DNA from: an uncultured Vibrio sp.
Lineage (GTDB): Bacteria; Pseudomonadota; Gammaproteobacteria; Enterobacterales; Vibrionaceae
Length of the DNA stretch: 64,000 bases
NCBI RefSeq assembly: GCF_963675395.1
Contig: NZ_OY776223.1
Span: forward strand, 2,976,001-3,040,000
Direction of reading: 5' to 3'
Below are positions 63,366 to 64,000 of the stretch, in pieces; position 1 is the stretch's first letter, and each line of letters opens with the position of its first letter. The notes beneath the pieces were generated by a model. The model worked only from the letters and a program-made list of their open reading frames with translations. It made no database searches and was not told the DNA's origin. The position numbers and the translations under genes were made by a program.

Positions 63366-64000
63366 ATGTGGGACAAATTGAATTTAAGAAAGCTAATCCT
63401 GATCCTATGTGTGTTCAGTGTCGTTGTCACATTACTTAATGCTTTTTACTCAATCTATCGCGTACAACATAATCTGATTATCAGCAACACAATGGAGTCA
63501 AACCGTGTTTACGCCGAGAAAATGGCGGAAATGACGGATGCTTTTATTGATTCTGCGATGTCTCAGCTTGAATACAGTGCAAATATGCTCCGTACGAAAA
63601 TGGATGATCCTGATGTCTTGGTGCGAGAAGTCGATCGTTTAAAGCGCCAAACCGATTACTTTAACTCAGTTCTCGTCGTCAACTCTGAAGGCGTGATAGT
63701 CTCTGTTTCTCCAGAAACGGTGCAAATCAAAGGCATGCGTTTAACAAGTGAGCGCTTGCTGCAATCTCTGCACGCTCAAGCGCCAAAAATTACCGAGCCG
63801 TTTGTTTCTCCGGCCGGGAACTATTTAACCAGTCTTTCCTATCCGATTTTTTCTGAAAATGGCGAGTATCTGGGGTATGTTTCAGGCACCATTTATCTCG
63901 AACAAAAGAATATACTGAATACTTTACTGGGACAACATAGCTATAAAGATGGGTCTTATCTATATGTTGTCGACCAAAATCGCACGGTGATTTACCATCC
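63366..64000 (+). CDS. dCache-domain membrane sensor, N-terminal part
   Basis: The frame starts at ATG 63366 and is open to the end of the window (211 residues). It has a membrane helix (about residues 9-31, RKLILILCVFSVVVTLL) followed by a periplasmic double-Cache domain (KRQTDYFNSVLVVNSEGVIVS, SLSYPIFSENGEYLGYVSGTIYLE and SYLYVVDQNRTVIYHP). Such sensors usually carry a GGDEF or a chemotaxis signalling domain at the C-terminus, which lies outside. The FNSVLVVNS and NRTVIYHP pattern is common in Vibrio diguanylate cyclases, but the output is not visible. The gene is divergent from the amidoligase locus. Confidence 0.8.
   Translation, partial: MWDKLNLRKLILILCVFSVVVTLLNAFYSIYRVQHNLIISNTMESNRVYAEKMAEMTDAFIDSAMSQLEYSANMLRTKMDDPDVLVREVDRLKRQTDYFNSVLVVNSEGVIVSVSPETVQIKGMRLTSERLLQSLHAQAPKITEPFVSPAGNYLTSLSYPIFSENGEYLGYVSGTIYLEQKNILNTLLGQHSYKDGSYLYVVDQNRTVIYH

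Noticed and set aside
1..64000. CRISPR arrays, tRNA or rRNA genes, prophage and integron parts
   Set aside because: No regularly spaced direct repeats, cloverleaf with CCA end, rRNA-like sequence, integrase or attC-like series was seen. Apart from the two insertion sequences the window looks like core chromosome.

Overview
The window is chromosomal DNA of a marine gamma-proteobacterium, almost certainly a Vibrio, and the protein sequences suggest the Harveyi clade (an inference; no species is claimed). The evidence is the gene order plsX-fabH-fabD-fabG-acpP-fabF-pabC-mltG-tmk-holB-ycfH followed by ptsG, the cmk-rpsA-ihfB-lapA-lapB-pyrF block, the imuA-imuB-dnaE2 mutagenesis operon, and close similarity of most proteins to their E. 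coli counterparts.

Layout. 1-9.5 kb: fatty-acid synthesis cluster followed by a pabC-mltG-tmk-holB-ycfH operon. 9.5-15.2 kb: two PTS glucose-family EIICB transporters with an RDD membrane protein, separated by an IS110-family (IS1111-group) insertion sequence; both transporters have the same kind of leader, a Mlc-like palindrome followed by a conserved stem-loop. 15.4-19.5 kb: a small exported protein, an NSS sodium symporter with a 31-residue MetS-like partner, a YnhF-like 30-residue membrane peptide and a patatin-like lipase. 19.6-22.6 kb: pykA and, divergently, the glucose repressor gene mlc. 22.7-27.9 kb: SOS mutagenesis operon under a perfect LexA box. 28-35.8 kb: yciK, sohB, cmk, rpsA, ihfB, lapAB, pyrF. 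36.3-38.1 kb: an orphan peptide-binding protein whose ribosome binding site lies in a perfect hairpin. 38.7-42.9 kb: a four-gene operon that looks like a complete lipid-linked uronic-acid transfer pathway. 42.9-44.3 kb: an IS4-family element inserted exactly in the loop of a terminator. 44.4-47.9 kb: pqiABC. 48.1-53.6 kb: a tetrathionate locus in which ttrB and ttrA are decayed and ttrC is gone, but the sensor pair ttrSR and the dihaem cytochromes tsdB-tsdA are intact and share a 12-bp palindromic box. 53.6-62.9 kb: a poorly understood five-gene amidoligase locus (circularly permuted ATP-grasp, alpha-E, transglutaminase-like and DUF2126 modules, in two parallel sets). 63.4-64 kb: start of a dCache sensor gene.

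How the genes work together. The fab genes make acyl-ACP. The PTS transporters, Mlc and PykA form a sugar uptake, sensing and glycolysis theme. TtrSR probably now controls TsdBA rather than a tetrathionate reductase of the Ttr type. The most novel material is the amidoligase locus, the paired ptsG leader RNA, the TtrSR-TsdBA rewiring and the uronic-acid operon.
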